Assembly: GCA_021160355.1 (NCBI GenBank)
Contig: JAGHCS010000036.1
Coordinates: 1 to 22,018, forward strand
Direction of reading: 5' to 3'
Origin: Candidatus Cloacimonadota bacterium
GTDB taxonomy: Bacteria; Cloacimonadota; Cloacimonadia; JGIOTU-2
Length of the DNA stretch: 22,018 nt
In this document: one piece after another, positions 1-8,143 of the stretch
Layout of the letters: each line of letters opens with the position of its first letter
How positions within the stretch are numbered: the first letter of the stretch is position 1
Notes under the pieces: generated by a model
The model's database searches: none
What the model saw: the letters and a program-made list of their open reading frames with translations, nothing else
What the model was told of the DNA's origin: nothing
Program-made: the position numbers and the translations under genes

Positions 1-1733
1 AGATACTTACGTTCAAAAATGAGATCGTCAATCCAAAATTACTCGAGAATTACTTTATTGTAGAAAATAGTGATATCGCACTTTCACTTGTTGATCAGCA
101 TCAAAATGATGATAATATTCTCTTCTTTATTACTCGTGTCGGTGAGATGTACTCCAACCGCGGAATGGTAACCACACACTGGATTGATTCATCTTCAAAA
201 GGGCTTCTGAGCCGTAAAGCGGAATTGAATACTATCGATAAAAATATTACCGGTTTACAAAGTGAACACGATAAAATACTTTGTTCGATCGAAGAAATAA
301 TTGCAAAAAAATCAGGAATTACAGAAAAAATTAAAATTCTGACAAAGGACATTGCGCATACATCTGATTATCTTGAAAAAGATCAAAAACAGCTTATCAA
401 CATTACTATTCAGAGGGATAATTTTCAGGAACTGGTAAAAGATAATAAGCAGCAGCTCTCAGGGATAGAAACGCAACAATCCGAAATCATTAAAGGATTG
501 GAAGCTGTCGACATAAAACTCAGCGAAATTCCGGAGCATGAAGAAAAAGCGCTTCAGCAAAAGCTGGAAACTGTTCAAGCATCACTAAAAACAACGCGCA
601 GAGAGCAATACCGCTATGAAGAATTGGTGAATGACCAAAAAATTGAAGTCACTAAACTCGATAAAGATATCGCTTATATAAATCAAAATATTGTTCGTAT
701 CAAAGAAACCGCACTTGCAAATGAACAGGAGCTGGTAAAATTACAGAATTCGATCGAGCCATTGAAAATAGAAATTGAAAACCTACAAGCTGAAACTGAA
801 AAGTATGAGATTTCCTTTAAGAAAAAAATCGATGAACTCCGTACGTTCAAAGAAAAAAATGTAACCATAGAAAACGAATTTCACGAACTGAGAAAAAAGC
901 TCGATTCCCTCAAAATGCAATTGCATGATCTTGAATTTAAAAAAGAAATATTCTCAAGAGATAAAAACGAGATCGAACTCAAAATCCAGGAAACCAAGCT
1001 CAAGATCGAACACCTGAAAGAGGATGTGATACAGCATTATCATCACGATCTCTCTCACGATACGGCAGAAGATTATGAGGAACTTGTTGTTGCTGAGCTG
1101 CAAGCTGAAAGAGAAAAGAAGGAAAAACGCCTGGAAAATCTGGGTCCGATAAACCTTGCCGCAATTAATGACTATGAAACACAGAAAAAACGACTGGAAT
1201 TTCTTAATGAACAACGAAAAGATCTTGTTGATTCCAAAACTAATCTTCAGGAAGCGATTTCTCAACTCAATGAAACTGCCGAAAAAATGTTCACGAACAC
1301 TTTTACAATTATTCAAAAGAATTTTAATTCTATCTACAAAGAAATCTTTAATGGTGGAAAAGGTGTCCTCAAACTGGAAAATCCTTCAGATCCCCTGAAC
1401 TCGAAAATTGAGATATATTCAAATCCAAAAGGAAAAAAAATCACGAATATTAATTTGCTTTCCAGCGGAGAGAAAGCCCTTACTGCAATAGCACTACTTT
1501 TCTCAATTTATCTTGTGAAGCCCAGTCCTTTCTGCATCCTTGACGAGATCGATGCACCTCTTGATGATTCCAATGTCGGCAGATTTCTCGCACTGGTAAA
1601 TAAGTTCTCTACCGATACTCAATTCCTTATCATTACACATAACAAACGAACTATCGAAGCAGTTGACTACCTATACGGTATCACAATGGAAGAAGATGGT
1701 GTTTCAAAGATCGTATCTGTGAAACTCGATTAA
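1..1733 (+). CDS. smc: Chromosome segregation ATPase SMC, C-terminal part (5' end outside window)
   Basis: SMC proteins form the ATP-driven ring that organises and segregates the chromosome. The frame is already open at base 3 and runs without a stop to 1733, so the gene starts upstream and its N-terminal ATPase half is missing. The first ~75 residues look like the end of the hinge, with the typical exit 'SNRGMVT' and 'GLLSRKAEL'. About 300 residues of Lys/Glu-rich coiled coil follow. The C-terminal ATPase half starts near 'LGPINLAAINDYE' and contains the ABC signature 'LLSSGEKALTAIALLF', Walker B 'CILDEIDAPLDD' with its D-loop, and a switch histidine in 'FLIITHNKRT'. The signature reads LSSGE where LSGGE is usual. 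The stop is 4 bases before the next gene. The family call is secure; RecN and SbcC lack this hinge exit and C-terminus. Confidence 0.95.
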   Translation, partial: ILTFKNEIVNPKLLENYFIVENSDIALSLVDQHQNDDNILFFITRVGEMYSNRGMVTTHWIDSSSKGLLSRKAELNTIDKNITGLQSEHDKILCSIEEIIAKKSGITEKIKILTKDIAHTSDYLEKDQKQLINITIQRDNFQELVKDNKQQLSGIETQQSEIIKGLEAVDIKLSEIPEHEEKALQQKLETVQASLKTTRREQYRYEELVNDQKIEVTKLDKDIAYINQNIVRIKETALANEQELVKLQNSIEPLKIEIENLQAETEKYEISFKKKIDELRTFKEKNVTIENEFHELRKKLDSLKMQLHDLEFKKEIFSRDKNEIELKIQETKLKIEHLKEDVIQHYHHDLSHDTAEDYEELVVAELQAEREKKEKRLENLGPINLAAINDYETQKKRLEFLNEQRKDLVDSKTNLQEAISQLNETAEKMFTNTFTIIQKNFNSIYKEIFNGGKGVLKLENPSDPLNSKIEIYSNPKGKKITNINLLSSGEKALTAIALLFSIYLVKPSPFCILDEIDAPLDDSNVGRFLALVNKFSTDTQFLIITHNKRTIEAVDYLYGITMEEDGVSKIVSVKLD

Positions 1734-1737
1734 TTTC

Positions 1738-2817
1738 ATGAAATCAATAATAATTATTCTGTTCTTTCTTTTATCTACCGCATACCTATTTGCCCAACTT
1801 GAGATAACTCCAGCAGTGACCAAAGAAGGACAAGATAATGATTCGCTGGTCGTCTTCTTTACAGGAAAATTGGATTTTGAGAACAAATTATATGATACGG
1901 CAATCAAGAAATTTAAAGAGTACGCTCTGGACAATCCGGATGGGCTCTTTTCTGCAGAAGCAATATACATGGCAGGTAAATCCTACGTTGCCCTTGATAG
2001 TATAAATACTGCAATTCAAGTATTAGAAAAAAATTATAATGACTATCCTCTTGATGAATATGGAATTTTATCTTTAAGAGAAATTGGCGATATATATTTT
2101 TCTCAACAAGATTACGAAAAAGCGAAATTATATTACACACAATTCATTTATTTTAACAGCCCTTTAACAGACAAGGATCATGCGTTTCTTCAGATTGAAA
2201 AATGCAATTTTTATCTTGGAATTTACAAAAATCCTACGGAAATATATACACAGTTCATAAAAAAATTTCCCTTGAGTTCGAAGGTACCAAAGCTGCAATT
2301 TGAGCTTGCAAATTATTATGTAACTGTTAGCAACTTTGAAGAAGCAATAAAGGAATATACTTCTCTTATTGACACGTACCCACACTGTACATGGCTTGAT
2401 TCTGTATATTATAATCTTTCAATTGTATATAAATCGCAAAATAATTGGGAAAAGACTGTCGAGACGACCATTGCTCTCCTCAATCGATTCCCGCAATCAG
2501 ATCTGAAGTCAGATTCATATGAGTTATTTATTGATGGAATGATCGCAAACCATCAGTTCCTGCAAGCCATTGACACACTTAATTCTATTATTGAAACTGC
2601 TCCGCAAGACGAGAAAAATGAGTACTATCAACTGCTTGCAAAAATTTATGAAGAACTTGGACTTAACCAGGAACTTGTCTATATATATCAAATAATGATT
2701 GAGAATGAGACTGATGTCGAGACTGCTGCATTATTACGACTGAAGCTTGAATTGATCAAGGTAAAAACTGGCACTGACGAAGACACTCTGAAACCAATTG
2801 ATAACGAACTGGATTGA
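1738..2817 (+). CDS. Exported tetratricopeptide-repeat protein
   Basis: A 359-residue protein with an N-terminal signal peptide (residues 1-19, Lys-Ser then a hydrophobic run ending 'YLFAQ'). The rest is almost entirely helical repeats of TPR type. They can be seen at 'LYDTAIKKFKEYALDNP', 'INTAIQVLEKNYNDYP', 'DYEKAKLYYTQFI', 'NFEEAIKEYTSLIDTYP' and 'NWEKTVETTIALLNRFP'. The pattern resembles BamD and CpoB/YbgF-like periplasmic scaffolds, but no diagnostic domain is visible and there is no lipobox cysteine. It most likely acts in the periplasm as a protein-protein scaffold. It starts 4 bases after smc without a clear Shine-Dalgarno, which suggests co-transcription and coupled translation. The TGA stop is followed directly by a second stop, TAG. 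The specific partner is unknown. Confidence 0.8.
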   Translation: MKSIIIILFFLLSTAYLFAQLEITPAVTKEGQDNDSLVVFFTGKLDFENKLYDTAIKKFKEYALDNPDGLFSAEAIYMAGKSYVALDSINTAIQVLEKNYNDYPLDEYGILSLREIGDIYFSQQDYEKAKLYYTQFIYFNSPLTDKDHAFLQIEKCNFYLGIYKNPTEIYTQFIKKFPLSSKVPKLQFELANYYVTVSNFEEAIKEYTSLIDTYPHCTWLDSVYYNLSIVYKSQNNWEKTVETTIALLNRFPQSDLKSDSYELFIDGMIANHQFLQAIDTLNSIIETAPQDEKNEYYQLLAKIYEELGLNQELVYIYQIMIENETDVETAALLRLKLELIKVKTGTDEDTLKPIDNELD

Positions 2818-2827
2818 TAGAAAAAAT

Positions 2828-2855
2828 TTGACATCAATTATGACCATCGTAGCTT
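2828..2855 (+). promoter_or_regulatory. Putative sigma70-type promoter of the tRNA-Leu gene
   Basis: A perfect -35 box TTGACA (2828-2833) is followed after 16 bases by TAGCTT (2850-2855), a weak -10 matching TATAAT at three positions. The predicted transcription start falls just ahead of the tRNA 5' end at 2864. The box layout resembles the element at 14918-14946 in this window. It is a sequence match only. Confidence 0.45.
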
Positions 2856-2863
2856 TTAGCCAT

Positions 2864-2950
2864 GCCGAAGTGGCGAAATTGGTAGACGCACTGGACTCAA
2901 AATCCAGCGAACCTCGGTTCGTGCCGGTTCGAGTCCGGCCTTCGGCACCA
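2864..2950 (+). tRNA. tRNA-Leu (anticodon CAA)
   Basis: An 87-base class II tRNA. The acceptor stem pairs gccgaag (2864-2870) with cttcggc (2940-2946), followed by discriminator A and an encoded CCA (2948-2950). The anticodon stem is ctgga/tccag with loop ctcaaaa, giving anticodon CAA, which reads UUG. The long variable arm has a gaac/gttc stem, as expected for leucine tRNA. The T arm has gccgg/ccggc around ttcgagt. All stems are intact, so the gene looks functional. Confidence 0.97.
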
Positions 2951-3013
2951 GATAAAAATATATAAAAGGAGTGACATATATTGTTATTTGTTAGTTAGTA
3001 ACATAACTCGTGC

Positions 3014-3049
3014 ACCTCACACGGATATACCGCGTTTTGAGGTATTTTT
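3014..3049 (+). terminator. Possible intrinsic terminator between tRNA-Leu and the PorV-like gene
   Basis: Inverted arms ACCTCA (3014-3019) and TGAGGT (3038-3043) enclose a shorter CGG/CCG pairing, and ATTTTTC follows directly. The stem is imperfect, with a bulge on the 3' side. Its place downstream of the tRNA fits a terminator for that transcript. It could equally be a 5' leader hairpin of the next gene. Confidence 0.35.
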
Positions 3050-3085
3050 CCTAAAATTTCAAAATATGAAAAGGAGTTTTTTAAC

Positions 3086-4138
3086 ATGAAAATAAAAAAT
3101 AAACTCAGTATCTCGCTTCTTTTAATCGTTGTTTTTACAACCATTTTTACACAGTTTGCTTTTGCAGGTTCGGAAGCAACTTGTATTTTCCTTCTTATTG
3201 AACCCGGCTCACGTCCAAACGGATTGGGTCATTCCTATGTCTCAATTGCAGATGGAGGTTTTGCATCCTGGTGGAATCCCGGCGGATTGGCTTTCCAGGA
3301 TAATTCCGAACTCGGTCTTATGCATTCAAACTGGTTTGGCGACATTATAGATGATATGTATTATGAATACCTTGGATATTCTCAATATTTCGAAGGTATC
3401 GGCACTGTTGGACTTAATATAACCTATATGACATACGGAGAACAGGAAGCGTTTGACGCAGAAGGTCACCCTCTGCAAAAATTCACCAGTTATGAAATCG
3501 CAGTTGGCGGCTCTTATGGCACCAAATTGAATGACAACCTTGGTGTTGGAATTAATCTAAAGGGTGTTATCAGTGGTCTTGCACCACTTATTGAAGAGCT
3601 TATGGATGCCGAAGGAACAGGTTATACTTTTGTTGTTGACCTTGGACTTCTTAAGAAGAATTTCTTTATTCCTAAACTCGACTTTGGTGTGAACATTCAG
3701 AATTTCGGTCCGGACATGAGCTATGCTAACTCGGAATCAAAACAGCCCATGCCGCTCAATCTCAAGCTGGGTTTTTCCTATAGAATTCTTGATGACAAAT
3801 ACAATAAACTCACTGTTACTAGTGACATCAATAAAATGATGGTCAATAATGATCCACTCTGGAAACGTATTTTTACCTCCTGGGGCGATGACGGTTTCAA
3901 AAATGAACTTGATTCAATGATCGAGAATGTCGGTGTCGAGTATAAATACTACAACCTTATTTCTCTCCGCGTCGGGTATGTGAACGATGTTGCTGGTCAT
4001 ATTCAGGGTTTCTCTTTCGGTGGCGGTATCAGTTATGAGTTCTCAAAAGGAAAAGATCTCTATTTTGACTTTGCTCTTCAACCTGCAGGCGAGTTGACAA
4101 ATAATAATAAGACCTTCTCATTAGGTGTTACATTCTAA
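3086..4138 (+). CDS. PorV/PorQ-family outer-membrane beta-barrel protein
   Basis: A 350-residue protein with a signal peptide (cleavage likely after 'QFAFA', near residue 28). The mature N-terminus carries the hallmark of PorV/PorQ (FadL-fold, UPF0164-like) proteins: a 'GSRPNGLGHSYVSIADGG' segment followed by 'WWNPGGLAF'. In this family that segment reads roughly GARxxGMGGAxxAxADDxxAxxWNPAG. Alternating beta-strand patterns run to the C-terminus, which ends in 'FSLGVTF' with a terminal Phe as typical outer-membrane barrels do. PorV in type IX secretion shuttles cargo to the sortase at the cell surface. The next gene encodes a protein with a T9SS sorting domain, which supports a secretion-linked role. 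A good Shine-Dalgarno AAGGAG (3070-3075) precedes the ATG. True PorV cannot be separated from the broader family by eye. Confidence 0.82.
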   Translation: MKIKNKLSISLLLIVVFTTIFTQFAFAGSEATCIFLLIEPGSRPNGLGHSYVSIADGGFASWWNPGGLAFQDNSELGLMHSNWFGDIIDDMYYEYLGYSQYFEGIGTVGLNITYMTYGEQEAFDAEGHPLQKFTSYEIAVGGSYGTKLNDNLGVGINLKGVISGLAPLIEELMDAEGTGYTFVVDLGLLKKNFFIPKLDFGVNIQNFGPDMSYANSESKQPMPLNLKLGFSYRILDDKYNKLTVTSDINKMMVNNDPLWKRIFTSWGDDGFKNELDSMIENVGVEYKYYNLISLRVGYVNDVAGHIQGFSFGGGISYEFSKGKDLYFDFALQPAGELTNNNKTFSLGVTF

Positions 4139-4210
4139 ACGAAGCATAATCTACATAAATTATACATTGATTCTACATCATAGAGTAGAAATAATAGCGG
4201 AACATTACGT

Positions 4211-7200
4211 ATGAAAAATTCAAAAATTCTCACATATATATTTCTTTTTCTCGCTCTCCCTCTCTTCCTTTTTGCCAAATCTCCTTCCTACATATTCAAG
4301 AAACTTCCAGCTCAGGAAGTTCAGGAAAGATATGAGAAACTAAAAAAACTTCCTCCAGAAGTTCATCAAAAAATATACTCTACTCAGGGTTTAGCTGATA
4401 AATTCTCCAGTCCTATTAAAGATGGTTTTGAAGGAGTGAATCTGCTGGTCATACTTGTGGATTTCATTCCTGATGATGATCCGAACACAACAGGAAATGG
4501 CACATTCGATTTCGGGCAATGGGATTATTTTGAGGTAAATGGTGTAATGGATTCGATAAGCACTATCGGTTCTCCTCCTCACGACTCAACTTTTTTTCAT
4601 CAGACTGTAAAGGCAATGCAATACTACTATCAAACTGCAAGCCTTGGTGAGTTGAACACCTTCAATCCCCTCCAGGAGAAAAATTTTCATTATAAAATAT
4701 TTCCTCATCAAGCTGACACAGCATATCAAATGCCACAACAGATGGCATATTATTGGCCGGATACAGAAGATTACGATCTGAAATCAGACAGACTCATTCA
4801 GTATTTCAAAGATGCAATTACCACAGCAGACACAACAGAATTTGAGCAGACTCCAGACATCATCTTTTCCGAGTATAATCACATTATGATAATCCATGCC
4901 GGCTCGGACTGGCAACATGATGTCTTCTATGACACACCCAGTGATATTCCTTCTTGCTATTTCCACCTCAGAGACGATTCTATTGCAGTCAATGACAGCA
5001 CATATTTTGTAAAATCTGGTGGTAACTCTCCAGAAACTATTTCTCAGGATTTTTATAAGAATAATCACTTCATCTATGGATTCGGTTCCATTAATGCTGA
5101 AGTTTTTCATGAATTCGGTCACGGGCTTGGTTTTGTGGACTTATATAATACATCAAACATGTACCCCGCAGTGGGGTATTGGGACATTATGGACAGCGGC
5201 GGTTTTGGCTCCGCAGTTCTGATAGACACCATGCAAACTCCACCGGATTCTCTTGTGATCGAAGCAGTGCTCCCAACCCTACCTTCTGCGTGGTCTCGTA
5301 TTTTGATCTGGGGTAAAGAGTTAGAAGCTTCTGGAAAATTTATCACTGTGGATTCACCATCAGAAATTACTGTTACTGCTGCAGAATTACCGAATGCTCT
5401 TCTTCCTCAATTTGTAAAAATTCCCATTAATAATAAAGAATATTTCCTGATTGAAAACCGCGAAGTAGAGCTTGATAACCAGGGTGCTCCGGTCATCAAA
5501 GTAGATGACATTACTGGACGGGTTCCTCTCTATCCAATGAATCCTGTAACTGAGAGGAACAACTACGAGTTCGATTATTTCCTTCCCACGTATGACGCAT
5601 ATCTTGATGCTGAAACGAACGGTGGCTTGTGCATCTGGCACATCGATGATTATGTGATCTATGATGAGCTTGTCGAGGTTGATGATGAGTGGCACAACCG
5701 CTTTGATGCGAATATGGTTAACGCCAAATCCTCCCGACGCGGCGTAAAACTCATCGAAGCAGATGGCATCGAAGACATTGGCAATCCATATTCTTATTTT
5801 CCTTACGGTACGTGTTACGAACCCTTTTTCAAAACGAAGCCCGGCACATGGACACCCGGAGACACGAACAGGTATCATAACTATAAACTCTCGCCAAACT
5901 CTCGACCGAACTCGTTTAGCAATGAGAGTATAAATTCTCTGCTCGAGATAACTGATATAAGCAATTATGGTATTGAGATGTCCTTTGCTTTTCAGTATCA
6001 AACATATAATGAGATTACATCATATAAACCAATTCATAAATTCAATCCTGCACATGAGCTTATTCATTATAAGAATGACCTTTTCAACTCCCATATTCTC
6101 GTCACTGCTTCGGATTCCCTGCTGATGATATCTGACGATCTCTTTGGAGAATATTCAATTCCACTCAATAAACCGATCACTCAGCCCCTTTCGCTTGCAG
6201 AAATTTCACAAAAGAAATACATCATTGCAAGCATGGAGGATTCCATTGCCTTTATTCATTTTGATATCATGCAATTCCCACCAATCAGAGTTTCCGGTAT
6301 TAAACTCGATAGATGGATCACAGATTCCCCGATCCAGGTTTCAGAAAATGATATTCTCCTCCCGACTGATCTTGGTTTGAGAAAAGTAAGATTCAATGAA
6401 GACGCTCTCGCTGTCATTGCACAGGAAAATACACACATCGAGAAAATCGCTTACGATCCTATTGTTCAAGAACTTATTGCACTAACCCACGAAAGCTCAG
6501 TTGCCATATATGATACCGCATTAACGCTTCTTGAAGAATTTCCTATACAAACTCAAATCGGAAATCACTACCCGCTTATTGAGAGCTTGATGAAAGACTT
6601 TGTTCATCAGCAGAGAATTTATATTCAGGATAATTTTGGTTCCATATATGTCATTGCTGACGGAATTGTTACCCGGATATTTGGCTCTGCCACCTATCCT
6701 GTTGCAAATTTTTCCAACATTTCTCTTGGAGATGTAAATGATGACGGGATTCATGATGTTGCTTTTACCGCAGACAATATGATCTTCATCCTTCAACCGA
6801 ATGGATCATTCTTAAATAAAACCCCTGTTATGCCTTATGATGTGTCCTATTCAGCATCTGTTTCACCGATAATCGGACAGAACTTTCTGGCTGAAAATAT
6901 CTCCCTTTATCTCCCCACTTCTTCGAACTGGACTCAAGCGATAGACAACAATTGCACTATTCAAAATATGTATAGCTTTTCGAACGGTCTGGCACTGGCA
7001 TCTCCCTTGATCTCTCAGAACGGCACGTCATCAATGTTGTATTTGCCGATTTCTGATTCTCTTATTCAAATGTATTCCTTCACTGCTCCGGAAAATTCTT
7101 CTGCGGAAGTGTACTGGAACGGTTATAAGAACGGACCTCAAAGAACTGCCTGCGTCACAGCCCTTTCAGAAGGAAATCCTGATTCGACTGCGACATTCAC

Positions 7201-7453
7201 GATCCTTACGTATCCCAATCCTGCAGAATCGGGACAGGTCAGGATTAGAATACGGTCAAATAAGGATGCCAAATCTTCAATCAAGATATATAATCTTGCA
7301 GCGGACATTCTATTTAATGATGAACAGCAGATCTCCGCTTATATCAATAATGAATACGTGTGGCCAATTGACAACGTTGCTTCCGGTGTATATTTCGCAA
7401 TGGTCAAAGTTGGCGGGAAAAGCAAATTAGTAAAGATTGGAATCACAAAATGA
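4211..7453 (+). CDS. Secreted M6-family metalloprotease with type IX secretion C-terminal sorting domain
   Basis: A 1080-residue exported protein. Residues 1-22 form a signal peptide. The M6 (immune inhibitor A-like) peptidase domain begins near 'VNLLVILVDF'. Its zinc site is 'HEFGHGLGFVD', residues 300-310, matching HExxHxxGxxD with ligands His300, His304 and Asp310 and catalytic Glu301. A Met-turn 'GYWDIMDSG' follows, with Met327. Around residue 839 'LGDVNDDGIHDV' resembles an FG-GAP/VCBS-type calcium-binding repeat. The C-terminal ~80 residues start at 'YPNPA' (about residue 1000) and end 'ASGVYFAMVKVGGKSKLVKI', the typical type A Por-secretion sorting domain. The likely role is a surface or released protease feeding peptide uptake. 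The stop overlaps the next start. The M6 call is strong; the substrate is unknown. Confidence 0.92.
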   Translation: MKNSKILTYIFLFLALPLFLFAKSPSYIFKKLPAQEVQERYEKLKKLPPEVHQKIYSTQGLADKFSSPIKDGFEGVNLLVILVDFIPDDDPNTTGNGTFDFGQWDYFEVNGVMDSISTIGSPPHDSTFFHQTVKAMQYYYQTASLGELNTFNPLQEKNFHYKIFPHQADTAYQMPQQMAYYWPDTEDYDLKSDRLIQYFKDAITTADTTEFEQTPDIIFSEYNHIMIIHAGSDWQHDVFYDTPSDIPSCYFHLRDDSIAVNDSTYFVKSGGNSPETISQDFYKNNHFIYGFGSINAEVFHEFGHGLGFVDLYNTSNMYPAVGYWDIMDSGGFGSAVLIDTMQTPPDSLVIEAVLPTLPSAWSRILIWGKELEASGKFITVDSPSEITVTAAELPNALLPQFVKIPINNKEYFLIENREVELDNQGAPVIKVDDITGRVPLYPMNPVTERNNYEFDYFLPTYDAYLDAETNGGLCIWHIDDYVIYDELVEVDDEWHNRFDANMVNAKSSRRGVKLIEADGIEDIGNPYSYFPYGTCYEPFFKTKPGTWTPGDTNRYHNYKLSPNSRPNSFSNESINSLLEITDISNYGIEMSFAFQYQTYNEITSYKPIHKFNPAHELIHYKNDLFNSHILVTASDSLLMISDDLFGEYSIPLNKPITQPLSLAEISQKKYIIASMEDSIAFIHFDIMQFPPIRVSGIKLDRWITDSPIQVSENDILLPTDLGLRKVRFNEDALAVIAQENTHIEKIAYDPIVQELIALTHESSVAIYDTALTLLEEFPIQTQIGNHYPLIESLMKDFVHQQRIYIQDNFGSIYVIADGIVTRIFGSATYPVANFSNISLGDVNDDGIHDVAFTADNMIFILQPNGSFLNKTPVMPYDVSYSASVSPIIGQNFLAENISLYLPTSSNWTQAIDNNCTIQNMYSFSNGLALASPLISQNGTSSMLYLPISDSLIQMYSFTAPENSSAEVYWNGYKNGPQRTACVTALSEGNPDSTATFTILTYPNPAESGQVRIRIRSNKDAKSSIKIYNLAADILFNDEQQISAYINNEYVWPIDNVASGVYFAMVKVGGKSKLVKIGITK

Positions 7454-8142
7454 AATATAAATTTTTAATCATCGCACTTATTATCATAGTACTGAGTGCT
7501 TCGATACTTCATGCAGAAAAACCCAAATCAAAAGCCCTTGCTGCGTTGATGTCCTTTGCTGTTCCCGGTACAGGTGAACTTTATGCAAAAAATACAGCAT
7601 CGAGTATTGCAAGTCTTGCCACTGAAACCTTGCTGTGGCTGGGTTATTTCCACTTTTTGCAGCAGGCAAAATGGGCTGAAAATGATTATAAAAAGTACGC
7701 TCTGGCAAATTCGAACACTCATCTCACCGAAGCAGATGATCTGTATTATGAACTTCTACAGGATTACTACTCAAGTGATGAATACAATAATCAGGTCCGG
7801 CTTTATGCACGGAATGGTTTATATTATGGTGATTGGACACAAGAAGAATTTAAGCAATTCCTTGATGAGTATCTATATGTAGGTGATCAGGCATGGAATT
7901 GGGGTTCTACAGATGTATGGTATAAATATGGTGAACTCCGCCGCGAGAAAAATAAATATAAGATCATCTCAAAATTTACTATTGCAGGTATGCTTGTAAA
8001 CCGGCTTGTAAGCATGGTCAAGGCAGTACAATCTGTGCATCTCTATAATAAAGGGATCACAAAGGAAAATACTGTCTCTCTGAATTGCGGATATGATCAC
8101 ATACTTCAGAGATTTACTCTCTCCCTTGAGAAACGGTTCTGA
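7450..8142 (+). CDS. DUF5683-like membrane-associated protein
   Basis: A 230-residue protein starting inside the stop of the protease gene (ATGA at 7450-7453), so translation is probably coupled. It has an N-terminal signal or anchor segment (residues 1-22). Next comes 'KSKALAALMSFAVPGTGELYAKN', a motif shared with DUF5683 and related envelope proteins of FCB bacteria, which carry a PGxGQxY element and one or two nearby membrane helices. A hydrophobic stretch 'IASLATETLLWLGYFHFL' follows. The middle is rich in Tyr, Asp and Asn. A second hydrophobic segment lies near residues 180-200, and the C-terminus ends in Phe. The biochemical role of the family is not known to me. Linkage to the PorV-like gene and the T9SS cargo suggests an envelope function. 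Confidence 0.6.
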   Translation: MKYKFLIIALIIIVLSASILHAEKPKSKALAALMSFAVPGTGELYAKNTASSIASLATETLLWLGYFHFLQQAKWAENDYKKYALANSNTHLTEADDLYYELLQDYYSSDEYNNQVRLYARNGLYYGDWTQEEFKQFLDEYLYVGDQAWNWGSTDVWYKYGELRREKNKYKIISKFTIAGMLVNRLVSMVKAVQSVHLYNKGITKENTVSLNCGYDHILQRFTLSLEKRF

Positions 8143-8143
8143 T

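Noticed and set aside
4171..4190. Inverted repeat TTCTAC/GTAGAA before the protease gene
   Set aside because: Only six AT-rich base pairs with an 8-base loop and no T-run, so it is not a convincing terminator or operator.
5387..6001. Long open frame on the minus strand opposite the M6 protease gene (204 codons)
   Set aside because: It sits fully within a well-supported gene, resembles no family, and is explained by codon bias on the other strand.
8093..8143. Upstream ATG for the first ammonia-lyase
   Set aside because: It lies inside the DUF5683-like gene, has no ribosome binding site and encodes 17 residues not found at HAL N-termini.
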